From CAVXNB01 sp963763085 (GTDB lineage: Bacteria; Actinomycetota; Acidimicrobiia; Acidimicrobiales; Bog-793): DNA of 64,000 bases. A program made the translations under genes and the position numbers. The stretch lies in NCBI GenBank assembly GCA_963763085.1, contig CAVXNB010000004.1:992001-1056000 (forward strand), given 5' to 3'. Below are positions 35,481 to 44,832 of this stretch, piece by piece. A model generated the notes under the pieces. It was not told where the DNA came from. It saw nothing but the letters and a program-made list of their open reading frames with translations, and ran no database searches. Numbering within the stretch: position 1 is the stretch's first letter; each line of letters opens with the position of its first letter.

Positions 35481-38090
35481 TCAAGCTTTCGCGAGGAGAG
35501 ACCCGAGATGCGGGCGCTGTTCGAGCACGAAGCGAACGTTCACCGCGAGGCGCTCGAGGCGTTGGTCCACGGCCCGCTGCTGTCCGCCGAGAGGATGCGC
35601 GGCGCAGAAGGCCGCCGCTTCCTGCGAGAGTCGAGGTGTCCCGTCGCTGTCCAGCTGGCACAGCCGGGAGATCTCGAGCATGCGCGTGATCGAGTTGGCC
35701 GGGTACCTCTCGTAGAGGGTCGGCCAATGACTGGCGACGAACTCCCAGACCACTGGTCCGACGACGCGGTTCAAAAGCAGCGTGCGCAGCACATAGGGGG
35801 CGTCCTGGCTCCGGAACTCGGTCAGGCACAGCTCGCACGTCTCTGCCGCCAGTTCCACGTCACGGACGTAGCTGAGCGAGTCGAGATAGCGCTGCTCCTC
35901 GAGGGGATCGGCGGGGGATCGGAAGTGAGAAAGGAGCGTCTCGTAGTCGTCGCGATCGGCCGTGGCCGCAACGACGTGGAGGATCGCCGCCGCAGAGTCG
36001 GGTTCCAGGTGTGAGCCCTTCCGGAGCGCCGCGAATCGCCGGCGGCTCTCCGCCCGGACGGCGGGATCGGCGCCGACCGTGCCTAGCGTCCCGATGAGAA
36101 CTGCCCGCCGGCGCGCCGCGTCGTAATCGTCGTCCTCGCGCGCATCCCAGCCGACTCGTTCGAGCTCGGGCCGCAGGAGCGACTGAGTGAAGCCCTCGAG
36201 CACGCCTCGGTCCTGGTCGGAAACGGCGAAGTCGAGAAGGCCGAGCGCGCCTGCGACCATCGACCACACGCGCGGGTCGATCTCGCCCCCGAGGCGCCGG
36301 ATCAGCGCGAGGAACTGCTCGAGCGGGGTCGACCCGGCGAGTGAGCATGCCCAGGTGTCGGCGACGAGCGTGAAACGCTCGAGCGGCTCGAGCCGTTCGA
36401 ATCCGGCCAGGATGTCGTCCAACAGCCCTTCCTCGTACCGCAGCCGGAAGACACCGCTCGCTCCGGCGTTCACCACGAGCATCCCCCGGCCGGCGGGCAC
36501 CCGGACCGACTGATCCCGCAGGAGGTCGTAATGGCGGCCCTTCCCCGAAAGCGAACCGGAGCGCGGCCGCCTCTCGGTCGCCACCGGGACAAGCCATCCC
36601 GAGCCGATGCCGCTCGGTCCGGAGCCAGCCGGGCGGTCGGTCGCCGCCAGGTATGAGAACGGCGCTTGGCTGAGGAGGACGATAGGGCCCTCCGCCCGCG
36701 CGGTCACGAGTGGATGCCCGCCTTGGAAGATCCACGAGTCCATCAAAGCCCGGATCGGCAGCCCTTCGGCGGCGAGCTCGATCGCGTCCCAGAGGTCCGT
36801 CGTCTCGGTGTTGCCGTAGCGGTGAGCAGCCAGGTAGCGGCGGACGCCGTCGCGGAAGCGTTCGAGGCCGAGGTACTGCTCGAGCATCCGGAGAAGGCTG
36901 CCGCCCTTCTCGTAGGTGAGGACGTCGAACATGGCGTCGGCCTCGTCTGGCGTGTGCACCGGGAACTCGATCGGCCGAGTCGTGTGCAGGCCGTCCAGAG
37001 CGAGGGCCAGGTCCCGGTCGCGACCGAATCCGATCCAGCACTGGTACTCGGGCCTGAAGTCGTCAAGGCAGACCAGGCTCATGTAGGTGGCGAACGCCTC
37101 GTTCAGCCAGATGCCGTTCCACCAGCCCATGGTCACGAGGTCGCCGAACCACATGTGCGCGATCTCGTGCTCGATGACCGAGGCGATCCCCTCGAGCTCG
37201 ACGCGGGCCGAGTTGTCGGGATCGGTGAGCAGCGCGACCTCTCGGAACGTGACGCACCCGAGGTTCTCCATGGCCCCGAAGGCGAAGTCGGGGATCGCCA
37301 CCAGGTCGAGCTTGTCGCCCGGGTAGGGCTGGTCGAAGTACTCGGCGAAGAACCGAAGCGCGTGGGCGCCGGCCTCGAGCGCGAACGCGGTCAGACCGGC
37401 CTTGCCCGCGGTGTGGATGACGCGAAGCGGGATGCCGTCGACGTCGACCGCCTCCGTGACCTCGAGCGGGCCGACGATGAACGCGACGATGTAGGTCGAC
37501 ATCGGAATCGTGTCCGTGAAGACGAGGCGACGCTTGCCATCGGGGAGCTCCGTCGCCGACTGCTCGGCGCCGTTCGAGATCGCGAGCAGGCCCGGTTCGA
37601 TCTCGAGCGCGATGGAGAACACCGCTTTGCGGTCGGGCTCGTCCCAGCAAGGGAACGCCCGCCTGGCGTCGGTCGATTCGAACTGGGTCGTGGCGATGAC
37701 GCGCTCCACGCCTTCCTCGTCCCGAAAAGTGCTCCGGTAGAAGCCGCGCAACTTGTCGTTCAGCACGCCGGCGAACTCGCACTCGAGGACACACGGTCCT
37801 GGCGGTAGCTCGTGAGGCGCCGAGAAAGTGACCCGCTCGCGCTCGTTGTCGAAGGCGATGTCGAGAGCGAGCGGCTCCGATCCGTCGGGCAAAGCCAACC
37901 GGGCGGTCGAGATCTCGAGCTCCACGGCGTGGCAGACGATCGAGCTGGTCGGACTGACTACCTCGAGCTCGATCCGCTCCCGGCCCAGAAACGTCGCCGC
38001 CTCCAGGTCGGGCGCGATGGTGAGCTGGTAGCGCGTCGGGCTGACGTCGCGGGGAAGTCTGAAGTCCGTTTCGTCGGCGTTCGAAGTCAC
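35481..38090 (-). CDS. pepN: M1 family zinc aminopeptidase
   Basis: An 869-residue metallopeptidase that removes N-terminal amino acids. It has the exopeptidase motif FGAMENLG, the zinc motif HEIAHMWFGDLVTMGWWNGIWLNEAFATYMS (HExxH...E), and the catalytic Tyr region. The N-terminal beta-sandwich begins RLPRDVSPTRYQLTIAPDLEAATF and the C-terminal helical domain (about 500-869) is complete. No signal peptide, so it is cytosolic. TAACCT (complement, 38100-38105) is nine bases before the GTG start, consistent with a leaderless transcript. Length matches actinobacterial PepN (about 850). Confidence 0.95.
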   Translation of the reverse strand: MTSNADETDFRLPRDVSPTRYQLTIAPDLEAATFLGRERIELEVVSPTSSIVCHAVELEISTARLALPDGSEPLALDIAFDNERERVTFSAPHELPPGPCVLECEFAGVLNDKLRGFYRSTFRDEEGVERVIATTQFESTDARRAFPCWDEPDRKAVFSIALEIEPGLLAISNGAEQSATELPDGKRRLVFTDTIPMSTYIVAFIVGPLEVTEAVDVDGIPLRVIHTAGKAGLTAFALEAGAHALRFFAEYFDQPYPGDKLDLVAIPDFAFGAMENLGCVTFREVALLTDPDNSARVELEGIASVIEHEIAHMWFGDLVTMGWWNGIWLNEAFATYMSLVCLDDFRPEYQCWIGFGRDRDLALALDGLHTTRPIEFPVHTPDEADAMFDVLTYEKGGSLLRMLEQYLGLERFRDGVRRYLAAHRYGNTETTDLWDAIELAAEGLPIRALMDSWIFQGGHPLVTARAEGPIVLLSQAPFSYLAATDRPAGSGPSGIGSGWLVPVATERRPRSGSLSGKGRHYDLLRDQSVRVPAGRGMLVVNAGASGVFRLRYEEGLLDDILAGFERLEPLERFTLVADTWACSLAGSTPLEQFLALIRRLGGEIDPRVWSMVAGALGLLDFAVSDQDRGVLEGFTQSLLRPELERVGWDAREDDDYDAARRRAVLIGTLGTVGADPAVRAESRRRFAALRKGSHLEPDSAAAILHVVAATADRDDYETLLSHFRSPADPLEEQRYLDSLSYVRDVELAAETCELCLTEFRSQDAPYVLRTLLLNRVVGPVVWEFVASHWPTLYERYPANSITRMLEISRLCQLDSDGTPRLSQEAAAFCAAHPLGGQQRAVDQRLERLAVNVRFVLEQRPHLGSLLAKA

Positions 38091-38142
38091 GGAGATCGAA
38101 GGTTAGCCGGGTGCGGCGTCTGACCCAGTACCGTCATGGCTC

Positions 38143-39189
38143 GTGCCCGAGTCATCCGCCTCTCGTTCCGCCGAAGTACAGGCGCCCAGTGGGCGGTCGA
38201 CGGACGTCGTTTGCATCGGGCACGCCATCGTCGATCGGCTAGCGCACGTGGACGAGCGGACTATGGTCGCCGCCGGCGTGGAGCCCGGCGCCATGACCTT
38301 GGTCGACGGCAGGCGGATCGGCGAGCTCGCGGAGCTCTGCGAGGACTGGCTCCAGGTCGCCGGCGGGTCGGCCGCCAACACGGCCGCAGGTCTGGCGTCC
38401 CTCGGAAGCCGCCCCGCGTTTGTCGGCTCGGTCGGGCCGGACTCGCTCGGGTCCGGCTACTACCTCGATCTCACCGCGGCCGGCGTGCGTTGCGAGTTGA
38501 GCCGGGGCTCGGACGGCGTCGCCACCGGACAGTGCCTGGTGCTCGTCACCTCGGACTCGCGGCGCACGATGGCGACGAGTCTCGGAGCGGGGGTGGCGAT
38601 CGACGTCGAGGCCGTCGAGCGCGCCGGGATCCAAGAAGCCGCTGTGCTCTATCTCGAGGGCTACCTTCTCGACTCGCCCGGTACCTACGCAGCCCGCGAG
38701 CGGGCGGTCGAGATTGCAAAGTCCGCCGGGGTGGCGGTGGCGCTGAGCTTGTCGGACCCGTTTCTCGTCGATCGTTATGACGGCCTGCTGAACGAGGTCA
38801 TCGACGCAGAGGTCGACCTGCTCTTCGCGAACGAGGAGGAGGCTCGGCGCCTGACGGGCGCAGACGACCTGGCCGGGGCGCTGGACGCCCTCTCGAGGCC
38901 GGGACTGATCGCCGCCGTCACGCTCGGCGCCAAGGGCGCCGTCCTGCTGCACGGCAACGAGCGAGCGTCGGTCGAAGCGCTAGCGGTCGCGCGCGTGGAC
39001 GACACGACCGGCGCCGGCGACTTGTTCGCCGCGGGTGTCCTGCACGGCATCGTCCGGGGCGCACCGCTGGCGACGGCTGGCCGGCTGGGTGCCCTCGCCG
39101 CCGGCGAGGTCATCACTCACCTCGGGGCGCAGCCTCGGGTGTCATTGCGCGATCTGGCGGTGGAGGCCGGACTCGTCGAGCGCTCGTAG
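38143..39189 (+). CDS. PfkB family carbohydrate or adenosine kinase
   Basis: A 348-residue ribokinase-fold enzyme. It shows VVCIGHAIVDRLAHV, AGGSAANTAAGLASLG (N-terminal PfkB signature) and DDTTGAGDLFAAGVLHG (the C-terminal signature with the catalytic Asp in GAGD). It phosphorylates a sugar or nucleoside; GSAANTA with DTTGAGD and EEARRLTG is common in adenosine- and fructose-kinase-like members, and the substrate is not resolved. The GTG at 38143 is eight bases after TACCGT (38129-38134), with no Shine-Dalgarno. It is divergent from pepN, 52 bases apart. Confidence 0.9.
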   Translation: MPESSASRSAEVQAPSGRSTDVVCIGHAIVDRLAHVDERTMVAAGVEPGAMTLVDGRRIGELAELCEDWLQVAGGSAANTAAGLASLGSRPAFVGSVGPDSLGSGYYLDLTAAGVRCELSRGSDGVATGQCLVLVTSDSRRTMATSLGAGVAIDVEAVERAGIQEAAVLYLEGYLLDSPGTYAARERAVEIAKSAGVAVALSLSDPFLVDRYDGLLNEVIDAEVDLLFANEEEARRLTGADDLAGALDALSRPGLIAAVTLGAKGAVLLHGNERASVEALAVARVDDTTGAGDLFAAGVLHGIVRGAPLATAGRLGALAAGEVITHLGAQPRVSLRDLAVEAGLVERS

Positions 39190-39200
39190 GACGCCGGCGG

Positions 39201-39815
39201 TCAGACCCGGTCGCTGTCCTCGTCCGGCGGAAGGACGGCCAGGTCGAGATCCGCGAGACGGACAAGCGCCGACGCTACCCAACGGGCGAGCCCGGCGACC
39301 TGGCCGTCGAGCTTGGTCGGGTCGTCGAGGAGCGGTTCCTCGAGGCGGACGCTGCCCTGGAAGGCGATCTCGATCGCGCAGGCCGGCGTGTCGGACGTCG
39401 GCTCGAAGACCTGTTCGATCATCGGCCCCGACCGCTCGAGGCGTTCGGAACCGAACTCGGGGCCTTCGCTCGAGAGGGCGGCGAGCACCGTGGCCGGGTC
39501 GGGCATGGCGGCCAACCGCTGCATGCGGAGGGCGATCTCGACGACGAGCTCGGGGGGCTCGGCCGGCGGCTCGCCGATCGACCACGAGCGGTAGGCGCTC
39601 TGGCTCCAGGTCGGCCAATCGAGGCTGAGATCGGCGCGGACCCGCGGCGGGCTGCCCTCGCCGGGCAGGCTGTAGGAAGTCTCGAACGACACGTCCCCGA
39701 GGAAGACGTCGATCTGGAAGCGCTCCTCGACCGCCTGCTGCTCGAGCAACGCGCCCTCGAACGCTTCGCGGAGGGCGGCGATCACGTCGAGGAGGATGTG
39801 ATCGATCATGGCCAA
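39201..39815 (-). CDS. Hypothetical protein, conserved-looking
   Basis: A 204-residue acidic protein that I do not recognise. It has no signal peptide or membrane helix. The first 60 residues (IDHILLDVIAALREAFEGALLEQQAVEERFQIDVFLGDVSFETSYSL in pieces) look helical then beta. The middle has RVRADLSLDWPTWSQSAYRSW, and the C-terminal third is rich in Leu, Asp and Glu (LARWVASALVRLADLDLAVLPPDEDSD). Codon use matches its neighbours (third positions GC-rich), which supports its reality. It ends 11 bases from the convergent PfkB gene and is divergent from the GDPD gene. Function unknown. Confidence 0.7.
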   Translation of the reverse strand: MAMIDHILLDVIAALREAFEGALLEQQAVEERFQIDVFLGDVSFETSYSLPGEGSPPRVRADLSLDWPTWSQSAYRSWSIGEPPAEPPELVVEIALRMQRLAAMPDPATVLAALSSEGPEFGSERLERSGPMIEQVFEPTSDTPACAIEIAFQGSVRLEEPLLDDPTKLDGQVAGLARWVASALVRLADLDLAVLPPDEDSDRV

Positions 39816-39868
39816 TCGAGGCTACCTTCCTGTCAGGCGGCTCGGCGCATCAGTGGTAGACACCGTTC

Positions 39869-40729
39869 GTGCCCGACAACGTGTGGCTGGATCGGCGCGT
39901 CATCGCCTACGCGCACCAGGGGGGTGCCAAGGAGGCGCCCTCTAGCACGCTCTACGCGATCCGCCAGGCGCTCCAGCACGGCGCCACGGGCATAGAGCTC
40001 GACGTCCACGCAACGAGAGACGGACACGTCGTCGTCTGCCACGATCCGACGCTCGACCGCACGACCGACTCGTCCGGCGCCATTGCCGACGTCACCCTCG
40101 ACGAGCTCCGCCAACTCGACAACGCCCATTGGTTCCTGCCCGGCGAAGACGCTGTCCACGGGCACCCCGCCGAGGACTACCTGCTGCGCGGCAGAGCGCC
40201 CCGCGACCGCGACTTCGGCGTGTCCTCGCTGGCGGAAGTCCTCGACGCCTTTCCCGGCGTGGTGCTGAATCTCGACATCAAGCGCACCGCTCCGGACGTC
40301 GTCGCCTACGAGGAGGCGATCGCCCGCGTGCTGGTGGAGCACGGCCGCTCAGACGACGTCATCGTGGCGTCCTTCCTCGACTCGGCGACAGCGGCCTTCG
40401 CCCGGCACGCACCGCGGATCGGCATCTCCGCCGGCACCGAGGCGACGACCGAGTTCTACCGGCGGGTGCACGCCGGCGAGCCGCCGCAGGACGACATCGG
40501 ACGCTACGTCGCACTCCAAGTCCCGGCGCGCTTCGGCCCGGTTGTCGTCGTGGACGAGCAGTTCGTCGAGGTCGCGCACTCGTGCGGGCTCGCGGTGCAC
40601 GTGTGGACCGTCGACGACCCCGAGGAGATGGAGCATCTGGTCGGCCTCGGCGTCGACGGGATCATCTCCGACAAGCCGACCGTGCTGGCCGGCGTGCTGA
40701 GCCGCCTGGGAGCGAACTGGAAGGTGTGA
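39869..40729 (+). CDS. Glycerophosphodiester phosphodiesterase
   Basis: A 286-residue GDPD-family TIM barrel hydrolysing glycerophosphodiesters to glycerol 3-phosphate and an alcohol. The active-site His pair appears as IAYAHQGGAKEAPSSTL (His14 region) and VVCHDPTLDRTTD; metal ligands lie in IELDVHATRDG. The usual HRG is HQG here. VHVWTVDDPEEMEHLVGLGVDGIISDKP matches the C-terminal core. There is no signal peptide, so it is cytosolic. GTG 39869 is six bases after TAGACA (39857-39862). Firm at family level. Confidence 0.93.
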   Translation: MPDNVWLDRRVIAYAHQGGAKEAPSSTLYAIRQALQHGATGIELDVHATRDGHVVVCHDPTLDRTTDSSGAIADVTLDELRQLDNAHWFLPGEDAVHGHPAEDYLLRGRAPRDRDFGVSSLAEVLDAFPGVVLNLDIKRTAPDVVAYEEAIARVLVEHGRSDDVIVASFLDSATAAFARHAPRIGISAGTEATTEFYRRVHAGEPPQDDIGRYVALQVPARFGPVVVVDEQFVEVAHSCGLAVHVWTVDDPEEMEHLVGLGVDGIISDKPTVLAGVLSRLGANWKV

Positions 40730-40732
40730 AGC

Positions 40733-40816
40733 TCAGCCGCGGCCGCAGTTCGGCTTCTTGCCGTGGTTGGCCTTCTTCTTCTTGCGGAGCTTGCGTTTCA
40801 CAGTTCGCTTGGACAC
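40733..40816 (-). CDS. Small ribosomal protein, bL37-like
   Basis: A 27-residue very basic peptide, VSKRTVKRKLRKKKKANHG followed by KKPNCGRG (GTG start on the complement at 40816, TGA at 40733-40735). The ANHGKKPN end closely resembles bL37, a 24-residue actinobacterial 50S protein whose C-terminus reads KANHGKRPN; the central run of Lys and Arg also matches. It lies four bases after the convergent GDPD gene. It is too short for most gene finders. The Cys near the C-terminus is an addition. Similarity is from memory of the family, but the motif is distinctive. Confidence 0.8.
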   Translation of the reverse strand: MSKRTVKRKLRKKKKANHGKKPNCGRG

Positions 40817-40901
40817 AAGCGGGACAGTGTAGTGCCTTGTACGCAGGTACTTTCCGGCGGGCACGGCGGTCGTTCGGTAGCGTTGGCCTCGCGATAGCTC
40901 C

Positions 40902-40937
40902 GAGGCGGGTGTGGGGACAGAGGCGGGTGTGGGGACA
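40902..40937. repeat. 18-base direct repeat, two units
   Basis: GAGGCGGGTGTGGGGACA is repeated exactly twice (40902-40919, 40920-40937), just before the DUF192 gene (ATG 40943). The next bases GACGTATGGC place a TATGGC sequence at the gene start. It may separate the promoter from the gene or be a slippage duplication; no other copies were seen. Confidence 0.8.
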
Positions 40938-40942
40938 GACGT

Positions 40943-41272
40943 ATGGCATGGCTGCTGTGTGACGGCGAGGTGCTGGCGAGCGTCGAGGTCGCCTCGTCGC
41001 TCGTCGCCAGATCGCGCGGCCTACTTGGGAAGAAGGGCTGCGAGGGGGCTCTGCTTCTCCTCCACACGAGGTCGGTTCACACGATCGGGATGCGGTTCGC
41101 CCTCGACGTCGCATTCCTGACCAAGGACCTCCGGGTGATCGCCGTCGCCAGTCTGCCGCCGTATCGCATCGGGCTCCCGCGGAGGGCCGGCCGGTCGGTG
41201 CTCGAAGCCGAGGCCGGCGCGTTCGAGCGGTGGGGCCTCGTACCGGGCAAGCAGCTCGAGATCAAGGGGTGA
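40943..41272 (+). CDS. DUF192 family protein
   Basis: A 109-residue member of DUF192. It has LVARSRGLLGKKGCEGALLLLHTRSVHTIGMRFALDVAFLTKD in sections, with the conserved RxRGLMG-type and hTxgMRF patterns, and ends VPGKQLEIKG. It is a small beta-rich protein with an open helix, function unknown. There is no signal peptide, unlike many proteobacterial members. ATG 40943 is chosen from the start of homology. Its stop overlaps the GTG of rsmI by three bases (GTGA). Confidence 0.85.
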   Translation: MAWLLCDGEVLASVEVASSLVARSRGLLGKKGCEGALLLLHTRSVHTIGMRFALDVAFLTKDLRVIAVASLPPYRIGLPRRAGRSVLEAEAGAFERWGLVPGKQLEIKG

Positions 41273-42220
41273 GCGCCCCGGACGACGACCAGCCCTCCGC
41301 GCGCGGCGAGCTGGTCGTCGTCGCAACGCCGATCGGGAACCTCGCCGATCTGTCGCCACGGGCTGCCGCGACGCTGGAACAGGCAGACGTCGTGTGCTGC
41401 GAGGACACGCGCCACACCGGACAGATGCTCTCCCGCCTGGGCCTCCGGGCCTCCCGCCTCCTCTCGGTGCACGCGCACAACGAGCGGGAACGGGTCAGCG
41501 AGGTCCTCGAGCTGCTCGACCGAGGTGCGCGCGTCGCGCTCGTGAGCGACGCCGGCACTCCCGCCGTGTCCGACCCGGGTGAGCGGGTCATCGAGGCGGC
41601 CATCTCGGCCGGCCACCGGGTTACGAGCGTGCCGGGTCCTTCGGCCGCCGTGGCCGCCCTCGTGGTGGCCGGGCTCGGGACCGCTCGCTGGCGGTTCGAG
41701 GGCTTCCTGCCGAGGCGGGGAGCCGACCGCGCAGGGCGCCTCGGGGAGATCGCCGCGGCGCCCTATCCGAGCGTCATCTACGAGGCGCCGCAGCGGATCG
41801 CCGCCACGCTGCGCGATCTCGCCGAGCGGTGCGGAGGCGATCGCATCGTCTCGGTCTCGCCGCGAGCTCACGAAGCGATTCGAGGAAACGTGGCACGGGA
41901 CTCTCGCTGCGGCCTGCGAGCGCGCCTCGGCGACCCCGCCACGAGGCGAGCACGTGCTCGTCGTCGCCGGCGCCTCGAGCGCGCCCGGTACAGCGAGCGC
42001 GCCCGGTACAGCGAGCGCGCCCGGCACGCCCGGCACGCCGGGCGCCGCCGGCGCCGCCGGCGGCGTGGCCTCACCGAGCGAGGAGGAGATCCGAGCCGCG
42101 GTCGCACGCCGCATGTCGGCCGGCGCCAGCCGCCGGCAGGCCGCGGCCGGGGTGGCAGCCGAGCTCGGCGTGTCGAGACGCTTCGCCTACGAGACTTCCC
42201 TGCAGCGCGGCGACCGGTAG
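41269..42220 (+). CDS. rsmI: 16S rRNA 2'-O-methyltransferase RsmI (frame interrupted)
   Basis: RsmI methylates C1402 of 16S rRNA using SAM. Frame 1 (41269 to about 41860) has VVVATPIGNLADLSPRAAATL, CCEDTRHTGQ, ALVSDAGTPAVSDPG and SVPGPSAAVAALVVAGL. Frame 2 (about 41861-42220) continues with RELTKRFEETWHGTL and, after a linker of APGTAS repeats (18-base DNA unit, three copies at about 41988-42041), a winged-helix end. One extra C near TCGCCGCGAG (41858-41867) accounts for the break. GTG start overlaps DUF192. The helix-turn-helix tail (EEEIRAAVARRMSAGAS) is an RsmI C-terminal feature. Confidence 0.85.
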
Positions 42221-42229
42221 TTTGGGGAC

Positions 42230-43765
42230 GTGCCCGGCCGCTTCTTCGTGACCACGCCGATCTACTACGTCAACGACGCCCCACACCTCGGGACCGCCTA
42301 TTCGACGGTCAACGCCGACGCGCTCGCCCGCTGGCACCGGCTCGTCGGCGACGAGTGCTGGTTCCTCACGGGGACCGACGAGCACGGTTTGAAGAACGCC
42401 CGCGCTGCCGAGCAGCAGGGACTCACGCCCCAGGAGTGGGTCGACGAGACGAGCCGTCGCTACGTCGCCTCCTGGGCCGCGCTCGACATCGCCAACGACG
42501 ACTTCATCCGCACGACCGAGCCGCGCCACCACCAGAGCGTCCAGCGGTTCATGCAGGCGATCTACGACAACGGCTACATGCACAAGGACTTGTACGAGGG
42601 CTGGTACTGCGTCTCGTGCGAGGCCTACTACCCGGAGTCGGACCTTCTCGAGGGCCTGCTCTGCCCCGTCCACGAGCGGCCGGTGGAATGGTTCACGGAG
42701 GAGAACTGGTTCTTCGACCTGTCGCGTTTCGAAAAGCCGTTGCTCGACTGGTACGAGCGCCATCCAGACGCCATCTTCCCGGACTCGCGCCGCAACGAGG
42801 CGCTCGGGATCATCAACGGCGGCCTGCAGGACATCTCGATCACGAGGACCTCGATCGACTGGGGCGTGCGCGTCCCGTGGGACCCCGAACACGTCTTCTA
42901 CGTCTGGTACGACGCTCTGGTCAACTACATCACCGCCATCGGCTACGGCGAGGACCCCGAACGGTTCGCGAAATGGTGGCCGGCGGTCCACCACCTGCTG
43001 GGCAAGGACATCATCCGCTTCCACTGCGTCTGGTGGCCGGCGATGTGCCTCGCGGCCGGCATCGACCCACCGGCTCACTTCATCGTCCACGGGTGGCTTC
43101 TCGTCGGCGGCGAGAAGATGTCGAAGACGCGCTTGAACCAGATCGACCCCGTCGAGCTCGCAGCTGACATCGGGGTCGACGCGCTCCGCTACCACCTCGT
43201 GCGTGAGGTGGCGCTCGGCTCCGACGGGGACTTCACCTACGAGGGCCTCGTCGCGAGGTACAACTCGGACCTCGCGAACAACCTCGGCAATCTGCTCGCA
43301 CGCGTCGCGACCGTGGTCGGGAGCAAGTGCGACGGGATCGGACCTGCCCCGCGGCCGGCGGCGCCTGCTGTCCGGTTGAGCGAGGTCGCGGCGGAGGTGG
43401 GCGCGGCGTGCCGGGACGCATGGGCACGTTTTGCGCCGCATGAGGCTCTGGAGGCGACGTGGCGCCTGGTCCGTGCGGCGAATGCCGAGCTCGAGCTGGC
43501 CGAGCCCTGGAAGCTGCCGCCAGGACCGCAGGTCGACGCCGTGCTCGGGGACGCCCTCGAGGCGCTGCGGCTCGTTGCCGTGCTCGTTTCGCCCGTGATG
43601 CCGGGGGCGGCAGCCGAGCTCTGGGCACGCATCGGCCTGCAGGGAAGGCCTGACGAGCCCGGCACGGCCGGGGCCCGTGGCGGCCTCGATTGGGGTGGCT
43701 ACCCGGGAGGACGGCTCGTCGTGAAGGGTGCGGCGCTGTTCCCGAGGCGTACGGTCGAGAGTTGA
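42230..43765 (+). CDS. metG: Methionyl-tRNA synthetase
   Basis: MetRS charges tRNA-Met. The 511 residues include FVTTPIYYVNDAPHLGTAYS (HIGH motif as PHLG), FLTGTDEHGLKNARAA, the CP domain WYCVSCEAYYPESDL, VEWFTEENWFFDLSRF and the class I signature KMSKTRLNQIDP (KMSKS as KMSKT). The zinc-knuckle looks partial: one CxxC-type pair only. It lacks the C-terminal tRNA-binding EMAP domain. GTG 42230 is six bases after TAGTTT (42218-42223). Enzyme length is typical of short actinobacterial forms (about 520). Confidence 0.95.
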   Translation: MPGRFFVTTPIYYVNDAPHLGTAYSTVNADALARWHRLVGDECWFLTGTDEHGLKNARAAEQQGLTPQEWVDETSRRYVASWAALDIANDDFIRTTEPRHHQSVQRFMQAIYDNGYMHKDLYEGWYCVSCEAYYPESDLLEGLLCPVHERPVEWFTEENWFFDLSRFEKPLLDWYERHPDAIFPDSRRNEALGIINGGLQDISITRTSIDWGVRVPWDPEHVFYVWYDALVNYITAIGYGEDPERFAKWWPAVHHLLGKDIIRFHCVWWPAMCLAAGIDPPAHFIVHGWLLVGGEKMSKTRLNQIDPVELAADIGVDALRYHLVREVALGSDGDFTYEGLVARYNSDLANNLGNLLARVATVVGSKCDGIGPAPRPAAPAVRLSEVAAEVGAACRDAWARFAPHEALEATWRLVRAANAELELAEPWKLPPGPQVDAVLGDALEALRLVAVLVSPVMPGAAAELWARIGLQGRPDEPGTAGARGGLDWGGYPGGRLVVKGAALFPRRTVES

Positions 43766-43779
43766 GGGAGAGAGGAAAC

Positions 43780-44832
43780 GTGGACGATTCCAACGAGCAG
43801 GCAGGACGCGGGGAGGAGCGGGAGGGGTCGTGGCTCCGCCGCCGGCGTGGTGGGCGCCGGGGCCAGGCTGCCGATCGCGAGACCGAGTCTCCTGTCGAGG
43901 CCGATCTCGGCGCCGAGACGGCGGGCCTTCTGGAACCGCCACCACCGCCACCTCCGCCGAAGGCGATCTGGACCGACAGCCACTGCCATCTCCAGGACGA
44001 CGCCGATCCCGCCGCAACCCTTGCCGCCGCTCGGGCCGCGAGGGTCGGGCGAGTCGTCTGTGTCGGCACCGACGCCGAGTCGTCCCGCCAGGCCGTGGAG
44101 CTGGCGCGCGAACTGTCGGGAAAGCGCGCCCCGGCTCTCGTGGGACCGGCGGCCGCCGGCGTGACCATTCCAGTGCCCACGCCCGGCCCCGACGGCGTCT
44201 GGCGGGCGGAGCTCTGGGCAACGGTCGGGCTGCATCCCCATGACGCCAAGGCGGGTGTGGGCCAGCTCACCGAGCTCCTCGACGAGGTGGCCGGCGGGGA
44301 CGGTGGATTCCGAGCGGCACGTGTCGTCGCCATCGGCGAGTGCGGTCTCGACTACCACTACGACAACTCGCCGCGCGCCATCCAGAGGGACGTATTCGCC
44401 GCCCAAGTCGCCCTGGCGCTGCGCCATCGGCTCCCACTCGTGATCCACACGCGGGACGCCTGGGACGACACGTTCTCGGTTCTCGCGTCCGAGGGCACGC
44501 CGGACCGGACGATCTTCCACTGCTTCACGGGTGGCACGCCGGAAGCGAAGCGGTGCATCGACCTCGGCGCCTACCTCTCCTTCAGCGGGATCGTCACGTT
44601 CTCGAACGCCAACGAGCTGCGCGAGGCGGTTGCGCACTGCCCCTTGGACAGCTTGCTGATCGAGACGGACGCGCCGTTTCTCACGCCGGTTCCCTATCGG
44701 GGCCGCCGCAACGATCCGAGCAACGTCGCCCTCGTCGGAAATGCGCTCGCGAAGGTCAAGGGCTTCGAGCCCGAGGTCCTGGCCGCGGTCAGCTGGATGA
44801 ATGCCGAGAAGGCCTTCGGCCTCGGGAACTGA
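43780..44832 (+). CDS. tatD: TatD family metal-dependent hydrolase
   Basis: A TatD-type deoxyribonuclease. After a 63-residue Arg/Glu/Pro-rich N-terminal extension (GTG 43780; Shine-Dalgarno GAGGGAGAGAGG at about 43764-43775), the core has TDSHCHLQDD, GECGLDYHYDNSPRAIQRDVF, LPLVIHTRDAWDDTF, IFHCFTGGTPEAKRC and LIETDAPFLTPVPYRGRRN, with the His, Glu and Asp metal ligands in place. The extension contains a run of eight prolines. It overlaps the next gene by four bases (CTGA). TatD, RsmA and IspE commonly neighbour each other. Confidence 0.9.
   Translation: MDDSNEQAGRGEEREGSWLRRRRGGRRGQAADRETESPVEADLGAETAGLLEPPPPPPPPKAIWTDSHCHLQDDADPAATLAAARAARVGRVVCVGTDAESSRQAVELARELSGKRAPALVGPAAAGVTIPVPTPGPDGVWRAELWATVGLHPHDAKAGVGQLTELLDEVAGGDGGFRAARVVAIGECGLDYHYDNSPRAIQRDVFAAQVALALRHRLPLVIHTRDAWDDTFSVLASEGTPDRTIFHCFTGGTPEAKRCIDLGAYLSFSGIVTFSNANELREAVAHCPLDSLLIETDAPFLTPVPYRGRRNDPSNVALVGNALAKVKGFEPEVLAAVSWMNAEKAFGLGN

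Noticed and set aside
41988..42060. Tandem APGTAS codons in rsmI as a mobile or CRISPR-like repeat
   Set aside because: Only three 18-base units, in frame, forming a linker; best read as a coding repeat.
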